A stretch of 21,658 nt of DNA, from positions 1 to 21,658 of the IMG/VR virus record IMGVR_UViG_3300045971_000512. The stretch is one strand, 5' to 3'. Both the position numbers and the translations under genes were made by a program. Position 1 is the first letter of the stretch; every line of letters starts with the position of its first letter. Positions 10,925 to 18,176 of this stretch are shown here, piece after piece. Below the pieces are notes generated by a model that worked only from the letters and a program-made list of their open reading frames with translations, did not search any database and had not been told where the DNA came from. Source of the DNA: a virus.

Positions 10925-12654
10925 AGTATCTGGAGACGATCGACGCGCCGATCGGAGAGCCGCAGGACTACCCCGGTAATGCGCGGGTGCATGACGATGA
11001 CTGGCTGGACCGGACGACCGCGCCGGGACAGCACCAATCGATCCTTGTGCGGCGGCTGGACGGCGGCACGCTCCAGATCCTCGGAGGCCACGGGACGCGC
11101 TCAGCGCTGCGCCGTAGCGGCCGGACAACCGTTCGGTGTGAGGTGATGGAATGCACCGACGAAGAAGCGCTGCAAGCCAATCTCTCGCTGAATCCTCCAC
11201 CGGGGATCGGTGGGTTCGACGATGTCGCCCTGCGCGAGTTGCTCGTGAAGGCTGATGATTATGGCGTCTTGGAATCGGCGGGCTGGGACAAGGATCTGAT
11301 CGAGGCGCTCGGTTCGGAGCCGGTCCTGCCCGCGCTCGACGAACCGGATACCGAAGAGGATGACGGCGACGAGGGACAGCCGCCCGATGAGGTGCTGGTC
11401 CCGCTCCCGCCGGAAGAGTATGACCGGGAACGGCCGAGCGTGTTCTACGCCGACCAGGACGTGACGATCTGGTACGCCGACGCGCTGGCACTTCCCGTCG
11501 AGTCCGAGACGGTAGACCTCGTCGTCACCAGCCCGCCGTATTTCGGTTTGCGGAGTTACCAGGATCACGGGGAGCATTACGGCGGGCAGATCGGCAGCGA
11601 GGCGACGCCGACCGAGTTCGTCGACGCGCTGATTGTGGCAACGCGAGAAATGGTCCGGGTACTCAAGCCGAGTGGATCAATCTGGATAAATTTGGGCGAT
11701 AAGTACAGTGGTGGTAATACTACTCGTCGAGGTACTCACGGTGGAGATGCGTCACAGCCAGACGTATTACCCAACTTACGCCGTGTAGCAGGTTTTCCAC
11801 AGAAGTCACTCATCGGCGTTCCGTGGCGCTATGCCCTGCGTTGCATCGACGAACTCGGGCTCATCCTCCGCGCCGAAGTAATCTGGTCGAAGCCGAACGG
11901 ATTACCGGAATCAGTCACGGATAGGGTGCGCCGTTCTCACGAACAATGGTTTCATTTCACGCGCGAGCCGCACTATTTCTCGGCGATCGACGAGATCCGG
12001 GAAGCGCACCATGACAATGCAGGCCCGCCGAGCAGGTTCGGAAATACCGGCGCGATGGGTGGGAACAAGGGAGGGCTGAAACACGACCCTGCCGGAATGG
12101 CGCGAGGAGACTTCGAGAAAGCCGAAGGTGGGCGCCAGTACAACCCCCTCGGCAAGCTGCCCGGCTCCGTCTGGACGATCCCGACGCAGCCGCTCACCGT
12201 CCCGGACAGTCTCGGCATTGATCATTTCGCAGCGTTTCCGATGGCCTTCCCGTCCCGCATCATCAGGGGTTGGTCGCCGTCCGGGATCTGCACCGTCTGC
12301 AACGAGGGACGCCGGCCGGTGGTGGAGAAAGGGATCACACCGACGCAGCGCACCAACGGATCGGATAAGTGGTTCGGTTCACTGCCTGACGGGACGACCC
12401 GCGTCCGTGCAGACGGGGAGCGCGGCGTAACGGCAGCCACCATCACCGGCGAGTCCTGCGCCTGCCCCCAGCCGACCGCACCGACCCGCCCGGCCGTCAT
12501 TCTCGATCCGTTCGGCGGGACGGGTACGGTCGCCACCGTCGCTAAGGTGTTCGGTCGGCAGGCGATTCACGTCGACCTGTCGATCGACTACTGCCGGATT
12601 GCCGAGTGGAGAGTCAACGACCCGGCGCAACTGGCCCGAGCGGAGAGAAAATGA
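10921..12654 (+). CDS. ParB-like domain / beta-class DNA methyltransferase fusion
   Basis: A 577-residue protein. Residues 1-130 are a ParB/Srx-like domain (GGHGTR at 55-60, then LSLNPPP). Residues 195-577 are an amino-methyltransferase in the order motif IV (TSPPY, 203-207), target region, then motif I (DPFGGTGT, 529-536), i.e. the beta class. It methylates cytosine N4 or adenine N6, and TSPPY leans towards N4-cytosine. HFAAFP at 435-440 is typical. The target region carries a Cys insert (C457-x2-C460 and C513-x-C515) that may bind zinc. Bases about 11674-11815 are more A/T-rich than the rest, suggesting a mosaic segment. It probably protects phage DNA from host restriction. Confidence 0.85.
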   Translation: MKYLETIDAPIGEPQDYPGNARVHDDDWLDRTTAPGQHQSILVRRLDGGTLQILGGHGTRSALRRSGRTTVRCEVMECTDEEALQANLSLNPPPGIGGFDDVALRELLVKADDYGVLESAGWDKDLIEALGSEPVLPALDEPDTEEDDGDEGQPPDEVLVPLPPEEYDRERPSVFYADQDVTIWYADALALPVESETVDLVVTSPPYFGLRSYQDHGEHYGGQIGSEATPTEFVDALIVATREMVRVLKPSGSIWINLGDKYSGGNTTRRGTHGGDASQPDVLPNLRRVAGFPQKSLIGVPWRYALRCIDELGLILRAEVIWSKPNGLPESVTDRVRRSHEQWFHFTREPHYFSAIDEIREAHHDNAGPPSRFGNTGAMGGNKGGLKHDPAGMARGDFEKAEGGRQYNPLGKLPGSVWTIPTQPLTVPDSLGIDHFAAFPMAFPSRIIRGWSPSGICTVCNEGRRPVVEKGITPTQRTNGSDKWFGSLPDGTTRVRADGERGVTAATITGESCACPQPTAPTRPAVILDPFGGTGTVATVAKVFGRQAIHVDLSIDYCRIAEWRVNDPAQLARAERK

Positions 12655-12743
12655 CCGATGACGAACCGGAAACGAGTTACGGGCGAATTCATGTTCTGAT
12701 CCAGGGCGGTAAGAAGCTCGACGACAACGAGGAGCCATCGTGA
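12651..12743 (+). CDS. 30-residue mini-protein, unknown
   Basis: ATG 12651 overlaps the methyltransferase stop (ATGA), and the frame ends by overlapping the next GTG (GTGA). Thirty acidic residues (TDDEPETSYGRIHVLIQGGK in the middle). AGCGGAGAG lies just upstream. Tight coupling on both sides is the main support. Confidence 0.45.
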   Translation: MTDDEPETSYGRIHVLIQGGKKLDDNEEPS

Positions 12744-12934
12744 GACTGCTCTACTCGATTCTGTATATTGCGGCAGCGGTGTGTTTCCTGTTCGCCGCGT
12801 TCGGCGCTAACCTCTGGGGCACTGCGGCGGCAGCGGATGGCACGACCCGCACCGTCCGGTTCGGGGTGAACCTTGTTGCGCTCGGGCTGTTCTTCTGGGT
12901 GCTCGTGCCGACGATTATCCTGCTCAAGGCGTGA
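12740..12934 (+). CDS. Small membrane protein, two TM segments
   Basis: A 64-residue protein with two hydrophobic helices (about 4-24, LYSILYIAAAVCFLFAAFGA, and 42-62, VNLVALGLFFWVLVPTIIL), separated by a polar loop. GTG 12740 overlaps the previous stop, and ACGAGGAG is about 8 bases upstream. The topology would fit many small phage membrane proteins, including holins, but no lytic enzyme is adjacent on this strand. The charge is low and no motif is recognised. Confidence 0.58.
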   Translation: MRLLYSILYIAAAVCFLFAAFGANLWGTAAAADGTTRTVRFGVNLVALGLFFWVLVPTIILLKA

Positions 12935-12938
12935 TCGG

Positions 12939-13424
12939 GTGGACATTCCTAGTCAATGCCCGGTGTGTGGTGCATACTCGCTTTCCACCGATGGACAATA
13001 CTCCATGCTTCTCGGCGTGTGTGATATTTTAACTATCAATGCGCTGGAGAAATTAGGGAATTACATTGTCCGGGCTGATCGAAGCCGTTACGGTATCATC
13101 GGGGCGACTCCTCGTTATCTCGCGCACACGCTGCCTGTCGGCGTTCCCCCCGAGCGGAAGTGGAAGGCTGACGATGCGATGGTCGACAAGGCGCTGCATA
13201 GCGCCTGGAATGTCGTCCCCCGGATCGTCGACGTCTACGGCTTCCGCGACGTCACACCAGGGCAGATCACGAGAGTCCTGGACAGCTATGTCCACGACCT
13301 CGCCGTGACGCACACCGCGCATGACCTCTACGACGAGGCGGACGGCCTGGCCTACCGGCTCCGCTCGATCGGACTCCCCGTGTTCCTCCACCAGCCGAGG
13401 GAGAATCATGCCGAAGCGCTCTGA
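12939..13424 (+). CDS. Hypothetical protein in head block, N-terminal zinc knuckle
   Basis: A 161-residue protein. GTG 12939 is the most reasonable start because it lies just after the previous stop and the longer frame is Arg/Cys-rich noise. It begins with QCPVCGAYSLSTD, half of a zinc ribbon, followed by an alpha-helical body (WKADDAMVDKALHSAWNVVP, ITRVLDSYVHDLAVTHTAHD). The 5' third is more A/T-rich than the rest. The 3' end overlaps the MuF start by 17 bases. It occupies a slot between portal/methyltransferase and MuF. The function is unknown. Confidence 0.58.
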   Translation: MDIPSQCPVCGAYSLSTDGQYSMLLGVCDILTINALEKLGNYIVRADRSRYGIIGATPRYLAHTLPVGVPPERKWKADDAMVDKALHSAWNVVPRIVDVYGFRDVTPGQITRVLDSYVHDLAVTHTAHDLYDEADGLAYRLRSIGLPVFLHQPRENHAEAL

Positions 13425-14172
13425 CTTGACTGCGGAGCAGCGCCGGGCCGTCGAGGCCCGGACGGCGCTGGAGGAACGGCTGACAGTCATCATGCTCCGC
13501 GAGCTGCGGGTGTTCCTGCGCGGCGTCGAGAGGGACGCGACGACGGCGCTGGCATCTCCGGTCGTCCTCGCCGGCGGTATCCCGTCACCGTTCACCCTGG
13601 GCAGCGTCCTGGGCCGTTGGGGCGTCACGTCGGCGCGGGTCGTCGCCGAGCTGGCAACAGAGGTAGCGACGCTGAGCCCCGGCTACTTGGAGTCGGCACG
13701 GTGGAGGCTGCTTCATTCGGAGTTGCCCGAGAAGGTCTACACCAGCACGCGAGCGGTCCTGTCCTCTGCGGTCGAGGCGGGCTGGAGCAGGACCGAGACG
13801 ACGACGCGGCTCACGGACGCGCTGAGCATGGGCACGGGCTCGGTCGAGCAGACCGGCGCCAGCGTCATCGAGTCGACTGGCCGGAACTGGGCGAGCATCG
13901 CCGAAATGCACGCGCGGACCGAGGCAACCGCAGCGTTCAACTACGGAGAAGAGTCGACGATCGCAGAATCGGGGCTGCAATTCCAGGAGTGGGTTGCGGT
14001 TATCGATACCCACACAAGATCATCCCATTTAGACGCTGATGGGCAGATCGTGCCGGTCGGAGAACCATTCAACGTCGGCGGAGAAATGCTGATGTATCCA
14101 GGCGATCCGTCTGGATCATATGAGGAGACGTCGAATTGTCGGTGCAGTGTTATTGGAAGTATCGATGAGTAA
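13408..14172 (+). CDS. MuF-like head morphogenesis protein
   Basis: A 254-residue protein of the Mu gpF family, a minor head protein thought to be packaged or to bridge portal and capsid. The MuF core is at the C-terminus: EWVAVIDTHTRSSHLDADGQ (194-213), then EPFNVGGEMLMYPGDPSGS, EETSNCRCSV. The first 190 residues are helical, as is usual. ATG 13408 follows GAGGGAGA by 5-6 bases and is preferred over the longer frame. Codons become more A/T-rich after about 14000. The ATG of the next tiny gene lies inside its last codons. Confidence 0.85.
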   Translation: MPKRSDLTAEQRRAVEARTALEERLTVIMLRELRVFLRGVERDATTALASPVVLAGGIPSPFTLGSVLGRWGVTSARVVAELATEVATLSPGYLESARWRLLHSELPEKVYTSTRAVLSSAVEAGWSRTETTTRLTDALSMGTGSVEQTGASVIESTGRNWASIAEMHARTEATAAFNYGEESTIAESGLQFQEWVAVIDTHTRSSHLDADGQIVPVGEPFNVGGEMLMYPGDPSGSYEETSNCRCSVIGSIDE

Positions 14173-14287
14173 CGGAAGAATCGTCCTTCTTATTCTTATC
14201 GGAATGTTTCTATGTGGCTATATCGCCATTCATCTGGGCGACGCGACGACACCGCGACCCGTGCCGGTTGTGACGAGGACACGGTGA
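14165..14287 (+). CDS. 40-residue single-pass membrane peptide
   Basis: ATG 14165 overlaps the MuF end by eight bases. The 40 residues have one hydrophobic helix at 6-24 (IVLLILIGMFLCGYIAIHL) and a short Pro/Thr/Arg-rich tail outside or inside. The A/T-rich codons match the end of the MuF gene. TGGAAG about 10 bases upstream is a weak ribosome site. Unknown role. Confidence 0.48.
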   Translation: MSNGRIVLLILIGMFLCGYIAIHLGDATTPRPVPVVTRTR

Positions 14288-14374
14288 TCTGATCTCGTTC
14301 TAGCCTGGCGCGGTACGCTGGGTGCTGATCCGGGTGGTCTGGCGGAGGCTCGCGCCTTCCTTGGTAGGGCCGCA

Positions 14375-14392
14375 CCTCGTCTCTCGACGAGG
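14375..14392 (+). promoter_or_regulatory. Hairpin masking the capsid-protease ribosome site
   Basis: CCTCGTC-TCTC-GACGAGG forms a perfect 7-bp stem. The right arm overlaps the GAGGAG ribosome site (14389-14394) of the ATG at 14401. The 113 bases between the upstream stop and this ATG hold no gene. A possible -10 (TACGCT, 14314-14319) has no convincing -35. Confidence 0.5.
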
Positions 14393-14400
14393 AGTGCCCC

Positions 14401-16206
14401 ATGACCATTACTGACAACCTGACCACCTGGACCACGTCGGCGCCGTGTGCGCCGTGCCAGGCGAGACAGAAGCACAGCTCCGCGGCTGGCCCTCTCTCTC
14501 CGGTCGCGGGACCGATCACACCGGCTACCGGCGGTTCTCCGGCGGGTGCACGCTGGGCCGGTGTGATCGGGGTCGAAGGTCAAGTAACCGGCGATGGTCG
14601 GATCATCGAGCCGAATGCGTTGCGTTGGGAAGTGCCGATCCCGCTGCGCTACGTCCAGGCCGATCAGGGCGCGCACGACGGCGCGGAGGTCGTCGGACAG
14701 ATCGACTCGATCAGTCGCGGGCCGGGAGGGCAGATCCTCGGAGCGGGCACGTTCGACACCGGCGGTCCGACCGGCATCGAGGCCATGCGGCAGGTCTCCG
14801 AAGGCCTGACCACCGGAATCAGCATGGATCTCGACGATCATAGCTTCGAGGTCCGCGTACCGGCCGAGATGCTCAACGGGGAAGGCATGGCCTTGCCGCC
14901 TCCGGGCGCGGACGGCAGGATCACCGTCGCTGAAGGCAGTGCCGCCGACGAACTGCTCGTGACCACCTCCGCGCGGATCAGGGCGGCAACGATCGTGGCT
15001 CTGCCGGCATTCTCGGAGGCTGTGATCCACATGGCAGCGATGGTTCCCGGGATGTCTCCCTCCGGATCTCCGTGCAGTTGCGACCCGACCGCGCCTGACT
15101 ACGACGAGGCCTGCGTCTGCGGCGACGGCGCGCCCATGCCTGGTGGTATGTCCCTGGCGACGGCGCCGCCGCTCGTGCCCGGTGAGGCTCCCGCGATGCC
15201 CGGTCAGATGCCGTGCAGTTGCAATCCGACTGATCCGAACTTCAGCCCGGCGTGCACGATGGACGACGGCGACGAAGACGTGATCGAGGTCGAGGTGTCG
15301 GTGCCGGTCGAATCCGACGACGTCACGACGCTGCCGGACGGCACACCGTGCTCGACGGACCCGAACGCGCCTGATTATGATCCGGCCTGCGTCGAGGATG
15401 AGGACGAAGTCGAGGTGCACGTTGAGGTGCCGCTGGCTGCGGTCACGGCCGGCGCCGCGCCGATGGAGCCGCCCGCCGCGTGGTTCTCTGCCCCGAAGCT
15501 TTCTGGTCCGACTCCGCTCACCGTGACCGAGCAAGGACAGATCTACGGGCACCTCGCGCAGTGGGGAACCTGCCACATTTCACATACGCACAATGGCTGC
15601 GTGACGCCGCCGCATTCGAGCGCCGGCTACGCCTACTTCCGAACTGGCTCGATCGTCACCGCGGAAGGCTCGGAGATCCCGGTCGGGCACGTCACGCTCG
15701 ACACGCGCCACGCCGGCGAGCGTCTGAGTGCGTCCGCCGCTGCCGCGCATTATGAGGACACGGGCAGCGTCGTCGCCGATGTCGCGGCGGGCGAAGATCA
15801 GTTCGGGATCTGGGTGGCCGGCGCGGTGCGGCCCGGCGTGAGCGCCGCGCAGGTTCGTGCGCTGCGCGCGGCGCCGCTGTCCGGTGACTGGCGCCGGATC
15901 GGCTCCAGCCTGGAGCTGGTCGCCGCACTGAGCGTGAACGTGCCTGGCTTCCCGGTTCCGAGGCCGAAGGGATTGGTTGCTGGTGGAGTCGTCCGGTCGC
16001 TGGTCGCCTCGGGCATGGTGGCGCCGAAGAAGCCCGAGACGCTGTCCGATGACGACCTTCGCTATCTGCGCCGGCTGGTCGAGCGGGAGCGCCGCGAAGA
16101 GGCGACGCTGCTCGCGTCCGGCACGTTGAGCGCCGCAGAGGTCTTGGCTCGGCGGGTCAGGGCGACGACACTGTCCCTGCGGGCACACCGTCCGTTGGAG
16201 GGCTGA
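14401..16206 (+). CDS. Capsid maturation protease, large multidomain form
   Basis: A 601-residue protein. Residues 50-215 resemble the HK97-type prohead protease. The candidate catalytic His92 lies in QGAHDGAEVVG and Ser141 in LTTGISMDLDD. ARIRAATIVALPAFSEAVI near 191-209 is the usual domain end. Residues about 220-350 are an acidic linker with three Cys repeats of the form PCSxDPxxPDYxxAC. Residues about 375-560 are a second domain (GHLAQWGTCHISHTHNGC, GHVTLDT, GEDQFGIWVAGAVRPGVS, GDWRRIGSSLELVAALSVNV) that I know as a conserved actinophage head-region domain. The tail is basic and helical. It cleaves scaffold and capsid during maturation. No separate major capsid gene follows. Confidence 0.75.
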   Translation: MTITDNLTTWTTSAPCAPCQARQKHSSAAGPLSPVAGPITPATGGSPAGARWAGVIGVEGQVTGDGRIIEPNALRWEVPIPLRYVQADQGAHDGAEVVGQIDSISRGPGGQILGAGTFDTGGPTGIEAMRQVSEGLTTGISMDLDDHSFEVRVPAEMLNGEGMALPPPGADGRITVAEGSAADELLVTTSARIRAATIVALPAFSEAVIHMAAMVPGMSPSGSPCSCDPTAPDYDEACVCGDGAPMPGGMSLATAPPLVPGEAPAMPGQMPCSCNPTDPNFSPACTMDDGDEDVIEVEVSVPVESDDVTTLPDGTPCSTDPNAPDYDPACVEDEDEVEVHVEVPLAAVTAGAAPMEPPAAWFSAPKLSGPTPLTVTEQGQIYGHLAQWGTCHISHTHNGCVTPPHSSAGYAYFRTGSIVTAEGSEIPVGHVTLDTRHAGERLSASAAAAHYEDTGSVVADVAAGEDQFGIWVAGAVRPGVSAAQVRALRAAPLSGDWRRIGSSLELVAALSVNVPGFPVPRPKGLVAGGVVRSLVASGMVAPKKPETLSDDDLRYLRRLVERERREEATLLASGTLSAAEVLARRVRATTLSLRAHRPLEG

Positions 16207-17063
16207 TGCTCAAGAGACTCGCCGCGGTGCTCGCCGCAACGGCGCTGGTCCTTACCGCCGCGCCGAGTGCGGGTGCGGCGACGGTATGGCAGCCGAAGCC
16301 GGGCACGTCCTGGCAGTGGCAGATCACCGGCAAGGTCGATCCGTCCCTGCCGGTCGCCATGTACGACATCGATCTGTTCGACGCCCAGCCCGTCGCGTCC
16401 AGCTACGTCGTGACCGGGTTCGGCACGGTGAAGGTCCCGAAGGGCGAGAACGCCGGGGTTATCGCCACGCTGCACAGCGCCGGCAAGGTCGTCGTCTGCT
16501 ATCTCGACACCGGCGCGTGGGAAAACTACCGGCCCGACAAGTCGCTGTTCCCGTCCTCGGTCGTCGGACGGAGCACCGGCTGGTCCGGGGAGAAGTGGCT
16601 CGACATCCGTCGCGCCGCGTGGCCGAAGTTCGAGCCTCTCATTGCCGCCCGGCTCGATCTGGCGAAGCGCTCGGGATGCGACGGCGTCGAGCCCGACCAG
16701 AACAACCCGATCGGCAACCGGCCCGGATTCACGATCACGAAGGCCGATCAGAAGACGTGGTACCTGGAGGTCGCGCGCCTCGCGCACGACCGCGGGCTGT
16801 CCGTTGGGCAGAAGAACGGCATCGAGACGACAGACGCTGATACCGTCGCTGCCTTCGACTGGAACCTGAACGAGGAGTGCAACACCTACGATGAGTGTGA
16901 CGTGCTGAAGAAGTTCATCGCGGCCGGCAAGGCGGTGTTCCAAGTCGAGTACACCGACGAGGGCGCGACGTTCGTCAACATCTGCCCGGCCGACAACGCC
17001 GCGAACTTCGACGGCCTGCTCAAGACTCTTGATCTCGACGCCACGCGTCGAGCCTGCCGATAG
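16206..17063 (+). CDS. Secreted GH114-type glycosidase (endo-alpha-1,4-polygalactosaminidase family)
   Basis: A 285-residue protein with a clear signal peptide (KR, then AAVLAATALVLTAAPSAGA, cut after about residue 24). The mature part is a TIM-barrel of the GH114 type: WQWQITGKVD (36-45), YDIDLFDA (53-60), KVVVCYLDTGAWENYRPD (94-111), GCDGVEPDQNN (157-167), GLSVGQKNG and NEECNTYDEC (222-231), VFQVEYTDE. Asp in the IDLFD and DGVEPD strands are likely catalytic. Family members cleave galactosamine-rich polysaccharides, so it could strip capsule or biofilm. The ATG overlaps the protease stop (TGATG). It sits in a head block although it carries a secretion signal. Confidence 0.8.
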   Translation: MLKRLAAVLAATALVLTAAPSAGAATVWQPKPGTSWQWQITGKVDPSLPVAMYDIDLFDAQPVASSYVVTGFGTVKVPKGENAGVIATLHSAGKVVVCYLDTGAWENYRPDKSLFPSSVVGRSTGWSGEKWLDIRRAAWPKFEPLIAARLDLAKRSGCDGVEPDQNNPIGNRPGFTITKADQKTWYLEVARLAHDRGLSVGQKNGIETTDADTVAAFDWNLNEECNTYDECDVLKKFIAAGKAVFQVEYTDEGATFVNICPADNAANFDGLLKTLDLDATRRACR

Positions 17064-17077
17064 AGGAGTTGATCTAG

Positions 17078-17284
17078 TTGGGCTGTGGCTGCGGACAGAA
17101 GAAAGATCCGCCCCCGGAGAAAGTGAGTACGGGCGGGACTGCGACGTTCTCGCTTAGGCTCGATACTGCCGGTCGGCACGACCAGGTGTTCGGCTCCCGG
17201 TTGGAGGCCGAGGCGGCCCGCGTAAGGCAAGGCGCCGGTCGCGTCGTGTCTTCGCTGCCAGGTCGAGGCGGTTCGGCGGTCTGA
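17078..17284 (+). CDS. Small Cys-tipped phage protein (MGCGCG type)
   Basis: A 68-residue protein from TTG 17078, supported by AGAGGAG about 12 bases upstream. It begins GCGCGQKKDPPPEK, then has beta-like TGGTATFSLRLD and a helix RLEAEAARVRQG. Short proteins starting MGC-x-CG with a basic patch are common next to phage head/tail genes and usually have one small domain. The role is not established. Its 3' half is overlapped by an antisense frame that I do not favour. Confidence 0.58.
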   Translation: MGCGCGQKKDPPPEKVSTGGTATFSLRLDTAGRHDQVFGSRLEAEAARVRQGAGRVVSSLPGRGGSAV

Positions 17285-17327
17285 CGTATTCCCTCAGCGG
17301 CGCCACGTTGAGGGAGTCGCGCAGGCG

Positions 17328-17501
17328 ATGCCAATCGTCCCCACCGAGGTGGCCATGCGCGTGGAATGCCTTGTCCACGATGGCGCTAGCCTGGACGAGG
17401 CGCAGACGAAGATCCATGTACTGCCCGAGGAAATCCTGGTGCTCAGGACTGATGGGAACGATGGTCACGTTCCCAGCCTGCGCCTGACCTCCATGTCCTG
17501 A
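17328..17501 (+). CDS. Small hypothetical protein (57 aa)
   Basis: A 57-residue frame from ATG 17328, under the usual length cut-off but natural in composition: MRVECLVHDGASLDEAQTKI, then HVLPEEILVLRTDG. GAGGGAG is 11 bases upstream. It fits the direction of its neighbours and leaves 29 bases to the next ATG. A 104-residue frame runs the opposite way over the same bases (17468-17154), and its first 65 residues also look plausible. The strand choice rests on the operon context. Confidence 0.48.
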   Translation: MPIVPTEVAMRVECLVHDGASLDEAQTKIHVLPEEILVLRTDGNDGHVPSLRLTSMS

Positions 17502-17530
17502 CTAGGCATCTTGAGAGAGGGATCACTGTC

Positions 17531-17704
17531 ATGCCAGAGATGACCTACAGGGCATCCGAGGTCGATCGGATCGTGACCGAGGCGATGGCCGCGGGCGAGC
17601 GAGCCAGCGCCGGCCGGGACCGGACCATCACCGAGCGGATCGACAATCTCGCCGAAGCCGTCGCCTGCCTGGCCGAACGGATCGAGGAACTGGAGATGGA
17701 CTAG
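17531..17704 (+). CDS. Small coiled-coil protein (57 aa)
   Basis: A 57-residue acidic, highly helical protein from ATG 17531 with GAGAGAGGG about 9 bases upstream. Residues 8-56 have heptad-like spacing (VDRIVTEAMAAGERASAGRD, then IDNLAEAVACLAERIEELEM), suggesting a dimeric coiled coil. No family is recognised. Its stop codon touches the leaderless promoter that follows. Confidence 0.58.
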   Translation: MPEMTYRASEVDRIVTEAMAAGERASAGRDRTITERIDNLAEAVACLAERIEELEMD

Positions 17705-17706
17705 GC

Positions 17707-17735
17707 TTGACATCACAGCACCGACGCTGTATGGT
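17707..17735 (+). promoter_or_regulatory. Sigma-70-type promoter, leaderless, copy A
   Basis: TTGACA (17707-17712), a 17-base spacer and TATGGT (17730-17735). The ATG at 17742 is six bases after the -10, where transcription should begin, so the mRNA would be leaderless. The surrounding 40 bases match copy B at 18141-18180 with only two mismatches. Confidence 0.85.
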
Positions 17736-17741
17736 TAAGGC

Positions 17742-17942
17742 ATGATGACGACGACGAGAACCGCCACCACCACCCGTGAGATTCTCTTCAGCGACGAATC
17801 CGACACTCGCAACCTTCGCTGGTTCCCGGCCGGGACCGAGGTCTACGTGATGCGCACGTACCTGTCCGGCCTGCTCATCGTTCGTGTCCCCGGCTCCCTG
17901 TGGACGCAGGAGGTCTACCTGTCAGCGATCGAGCCGTGCTGA
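17742..17942 (+). CDS. Small hypothetical protein, Thr-rich start (66 aa)
   Basis: A 66-residue protein whose ATG coincides with the predicted transcription start of promoter copy A. It has no ribosome site. It begins MMTTTRTATTT, then has an SH3-like or beta pattern (ILFSDESD, LRWFPAGTEVYVMRTYLSGL, LIVRVPGSLW, EVYLSAIEP). This looks like a small beta-barrel. The Thr-rich start echoes the gene behind promoter copy B. The stop overlaps the HTH gene start region. The function is unknown. Confidence 0.62.
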   Translation: MMTTTRTATTTREILFSDESDTRNLRWFPAGTEVYVMRTYLSGLLIVRVPGSLWTQEVYLSAIEPC

Positions 17943-18145
17943 CCATCGAGCAGGCGGCGACCCGTGCCGGGATCGCCGCCTCCACCTGGAGGTCGTACGT
18001 CTCCCGCGGGCAGGCGCCGCAGGAGGATGGCCGGGACGAGTGGGGTCACCGTCGCTGGAACGAATCGACGGTGGACCACTGGATCAACAACCGGCCCGGT
18101 CGTGGTGCTCGTAAGAATCTTCAGTGGCACCGGGATAAGGCTTGA
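17936..18145 (+). CDS. Winged-HTH DNA-binding protein (AlpA/excisionase-like)
   Basis: A 69-residue protein starting with an HTH: VLTIEQAATRAGIAASTWRS, then YVSRGQAP, a wing-like loop and WNESTVDHWINNRPGRGAR. This follows the MerR/excisionase-like plan LT-x2-AA-x2-G-x-S-TWR-Y-V-RGQAP...W-x-W-RPGRG found in many actinobacterial phage and mobile-element regulators. GTG 17936 overlaps the upstream stop by seven bases. A longer start at GTG 17900 is possible. It could regulate the nearby promoters or serve in excision, although no integrase is visible here. Confidence 0.68.
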   Translation: MLTIEQAATRAGIAASTWRSYVSRGQAPQEDGRDEWGHRRWNESTVDHWINNRPGRGARKNLQWHRDKA

Positions 18146-18170
18146 CGTCACAGCACTGACGCTGTATGGT
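18142..18170 (+). promoter_or_regulatory. Sigma-70-type promoter, leaderless, copy B
   Basis: TTGACG (18142-18147), a 17-base spacer and TATGGT (18165-18170). The ATG at 18177 is six bases after the -10, as in copy A. It overlaps the end of the HTH gene (stop at 18143-18145). Confidence 0.82.
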
Positions 18171-18176
18171 TAAGGC

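Noticed and set aside
10313-11491. Minus-strand frame of 392 codons opposite portal and methyltransferase
   Set aside because: Low-complexity Arg/Pro/Ser composition; shadow of the two confirmed plus-strand genes.
14230-15576. Minus-strand frame of 448 codons opposite the capsid protease
   Set aside because: Very Arg/His/Gly-rich, with no recognisable motif. The plus frame has clear protease and conserved head-region motifs.
16062-16943. Minus-strand frame of 293 codons opposite the glycosidase
   Set aside because: No motif, and the plus strand encodes a signal peptide and GH114 motifs over the same bases.
17154-17468. Minus-strand 104-residue frame as a gene
   Set aside because: Its first half looks natural, but it would lie alone against a plus-strand operon, covers much of the 17078 gene, lacks a well-placed ribosome site and turns Arg/Pro-rich. 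The 57-residue plus-strand frame fits better. Kept as an open question in the findings.
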